Assembly: GCA_023415395.1 (NCBI GenBank)
Contig: JAEZKN010000322.1
Location: forward strand, 1 to 7,014
Source: Actinomycetes bacterium
GTDB lineage: Bacteria; Actinomycetota; Actinomycetes; Propionibacteriales; Nocardioidaceae
Reading direction: 5' to 3'
Length of the DNA stretch: 7,014 nucleotides
In this document: positions 5,832-7,014 of the stretch, one piece after another
How the letters are laid out: every line of letters begins with the position of its first letter
Position numbering within the stretch: position 1 is the stretch's first letter
Notes under the pieces: model-generated
What the model was told of the DNA's origin: nothing
The model's input: the letters and a program-made list of their open reading frames with translations, nothing else
Databases searched by the model: none
Translations under genes and position numbers: made by a program

Positions 5832-6731
5832 ATGACGATCGGCACGCTGCCCGTCCCCCGCTACGACGACCGCGTGCAGGTCGTGGTGCCCGCCCCGGCC
5901 GCCGGCCCCGGCAACTGGGCCGGAGCGGCGAGCGCCGTCCTGGTCGACGGCACCTACTGGCTGACCTACCGGGTCCGCCGGCCGCTGGCCGAGGGCCGCG
6001 GGGTCGCGGTCGTGGTCGCGCGCTCGGCGGACGGCGTCGCGTTCGAGCAGGTCGCCGAGGTCGACCGGGCCGCCTTCGGGTGCGAGTCCTTCGAGCGCCC
6101 CGTGCTCGTCCCGCTGCCCGCGGGCGGCTGGCGGCTGTACCTGTCCTGCGCGACGCCGGGGTCCAAGCACTGGTGGGTCGACAGCCTCACGGCCGCCTCC
6201 CCCGAGGAGCTGCCGGACGGCGTACGCCGGATGGTCCTGCCGGGCGACGACGAGGTGGCCGTCAAGGACCCCGTGATCGAGCCTCCGGTCCCCGGCGGGC
6301 CGGGCACGTGGCGGATGTGGCTGTGCTGCCATCCGCTCACCGAGGCCGGCCACGAGGACCGGATGACCACGCGCCTCCTCGCCAGTCACGACGGGCTCGA
6401 CTGGGTCGACGAGGGCGAGGTGCTCGCCGGACGCCCCGGACGCTGGGACGCGCGGGGCGCCCGGGTGACGACGGTGGTGTCGCGCGATCCCCTCGTCGTG
6501 CTCTACGACGGACGGCCCGACGCGGCGTCGAACTGGCACGAGACCACGGGCGTCGCCCGCTGGGACGGCGGGCGCCTGGTGGCCCAGGACGAGCCGGCCC
6601 TGTCCTCGCCCTACTCCGACGGCGCCTGGCGCTACGCCTCGGCGGTCCGCCTGCCCGACGGCCGCACCCGCTTCTACGTCGAGGCGGCGCGCGCCGACGG
6701 GGCGCACGACCTGGTGACCCTGGTCGTGTAG
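5832..6731 (+). CDS. Putative beta-propeller (GH43/GH130-like fold) protein, function unknown
   Basis: A 299-residue protein without signal peptide or membrane helices, so probably cytosolic. Its pattern is about five repeats in which an acidic or polar motif leads into hydrophobic beta strands. They are GAASAVLVDGTYWLTYRVRRP (31-51), ESFERPVLVPLPAGGWRLYLSCA (85-107), VKDPVIEPPVPGGPGTWRMWLCC (144-166), DARGARVTTVVSRDPLVVLYDGR (206-228) and WRYASAVRLPDGRTRFYVEAAR (267-288). This is the layout of five-bladed glycosidase-type propellers, where the D-P and E residues opening the blades line the central pocket; candidates here are Glu85, Asp147 and Asp206. I cannot confirm a catalytic set, so hydrolase or phosphorylase activity is only a possibility. 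ATG 5832 is preferred over the in-frame TTG at 5799 because a TANNNT -10 element lies six bases upstream (leaderless). The stop sits in a 13-bp tandem duplication. The 3' neighbour converges. Confidence 0.72.
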   Translation: MTIGTLPVPRYDDRVQVVVPAPAAGPGNWAGAASAVLVDGTYWLTYRVRRPLAEGRGVAVVVARSADGVAFEQVAEVDRAAFGCESFERPVLVPLPAGGWRLYLSCATPGSKHWWVDSLTAASPEELPDGVRRMVLPGDDEVAVKDPVIEPPVPGGPGTWRMWLCCHPLTEAGHEDRMTTRLLASHDGLDWVDEGEVLAGRPGRWDARGARVTTVVSRDPLVVLYDGRPDAASNWHETTGVARWDGGRLVAQDEPALSSPYSDGAWRYASAVRLPDGRTRFYVEAARADGAHDLVTLVV

Positions 6732-6747
6732 GGCGGTCGTGTAGGGC
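6722..6747. repeat. 13-bp perfect tandem duplication across a stop codon
   Basis: The unit GGTCGTGTAGGGC occurs at 6722-6734 and again at 6735-6747 without mismatch, and the third copy begins (GG) before diverging. The first copy contains the last two codons and TAG stop of the propeller gene. The second TAG (6742-6744) is out of that frame. It looks like a recent slippage duplication. Confidence 0.9.
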
Positions 6748-6764
6748 GGCCGTCGAGGACGGTC
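6748..6764. terminator. Short hairpin between convergent genes, possible terminator
   Basis: GGCCGTC (6748-6754) and GACGGTC (6758-6764) can form a 7-bp stem with one G-U pair and a GAG loop. It lies 16 bases after the propeller stop and two bases beyond the stop of the minus-strand gene, so it could serve both directions. No T-run follows on either strand, and the stem is short, so this is a weak call. Confidence 0.3.
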
Positions 6765-6766
6765 TC

Positions 6767-7014
6767 CTAGGACGCGGGCTGGCGGCGCTGGTCGTAGGAC
6801 CCGCGGCTCTCGGTCGAGAGCCAGTCGCTGAAGTCCTCGCCGGTCAGCTCGCACAGCAGCTCGATGTCGTCGGCGAACGCCGGCACCAGCCGGGCGCGCT
6901 GCTCCGCGCTCAGGAGAGGGCGCGGGCCGGCGCCGGGCCCGGCCAGCCGCGCCACGAGGGGGCCGCTCGCCCGGCGCCACACCTGCGGAGGCACGAACTG
7001 CCCTGCCCACGCCC
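6767..7014 (-). CDS. Probable sulfotransferase family protein, C-terminal end only
   Basis: The frame is open to the window edge, so only the last 81 residues are seen; the GTG at 6994 is internal, not the start. The visible part has AWAGQFVPPQVWRRASGPLVARL, then LLSAEQRARLVPAFADDIELLCELTGEDFSDWLS and a polar tail. The pattern L-S-x-E-x-R-x-x-L-x-x-x-F-x-x-D-I-x-x-L-x-x-L-T-G-x-D-x-S-x-W is what I know from the C-terminus of bacterial PAPS-dependent sulfotransferases. The diagnostic PAPS-binding P-loop-like segment is N-terminal and lies outside the window, so the family call rests on this tail alone. It converges with the propeller gene; the stops are 35 bases apart. Confidence 0.55.
   Translation of the reverse strand, partial: AWAGQFVPPQVWRRASGPLVARLAGPGAGPRPLLSAEQRARLVPAFADDIELLCELTGEDFSDWLSTESRGSYDQRRQPAS

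Noticed and set aside
5821..5835. A four-codon upstream ORF (ATG GTG GCC GCA TGA) overlapping the propeller start
   Set aside because: Its ATG falls inside the proposed -10 element, so it would not be in the transcript. Such tiny ORFs arise easily by chance.
1..7014. CRISPR arrays, tRNA/rRNA genes, insertion sequences, att sites, riboswitches
   Set aside because: I saw no spaced direct repeats, cloverleaf or rRNA segments, transposase or integrase genes, or terminal inverted repeats. No long untranslated leader is available for a riboswitch.

Overview
The window is very GC-rich, with G/C at most third codon positions, GTG starts, short intergenic gaps and a TANNNT-type -10 element. This points to a high-GC actinobacterium. 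The PurD and PurB sequences, the membrane-tailed ABM protein and the neighbour set look like Nocardioides or a related propionibacterial genus, but that placement is a judgement from memory, not a search result.

Layout. (1) Positions 1-2463, plus strand: the C-terminal four fifths of purD, then, six bases later, a complete purB. Both are de novo purine biosynthesis genes. (2) Positions 2471-5168, minus strand: three genes reading towards purB. In transcription order they are a HIT-domain protein, a 14-helix DHA2-type MFS drug/proton antiporter, and a carboxymuconolactone decarboxylase (CMD/AhpD-fold) protein. The last two are separated by only three bases and are very probably co-transcribed. 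CMD and purB converge tail to tail. (3) Positions 5229-5783, plus strand: an ABM-domain protein with two C-terminal membrane helices, divergent from the HIT gene across 60 bases. (4) Positions 5832-6731, plus strand: a cytoplasmic protein of beta-propeller (GH43/GH130-like) appearance. In front of it lie an AT-rich dyad and a -10 element spaced for a leaderless transcript. (5) Positions 6767-7014, minus strand: the C-terminal end of a probable sulfotransferase cut by the window edge, converging on gene 4.

PurD and PurB work in one pathway (GAR synthesis; SAICAR and adenylosuccinate cleavage). The middle block has no visible link to purines and looks like an ordinary accessory or stress/efflux neighbourhood. 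I found no CRISPR array, RNA gene, IS element or phage gene, and no convincing evidence of a new multi-gene system. The most useful observations are the dyad and probable leaderless promoter before the propeller gene, a lone TTA codon in purD, the CMD protein with only one of its usual catalytic residues, the tightly paired MFS-CMD genes, and a 13-bp tandem duplication spanning a stop codon. No gene-free stretch exceeds about 80 bases.
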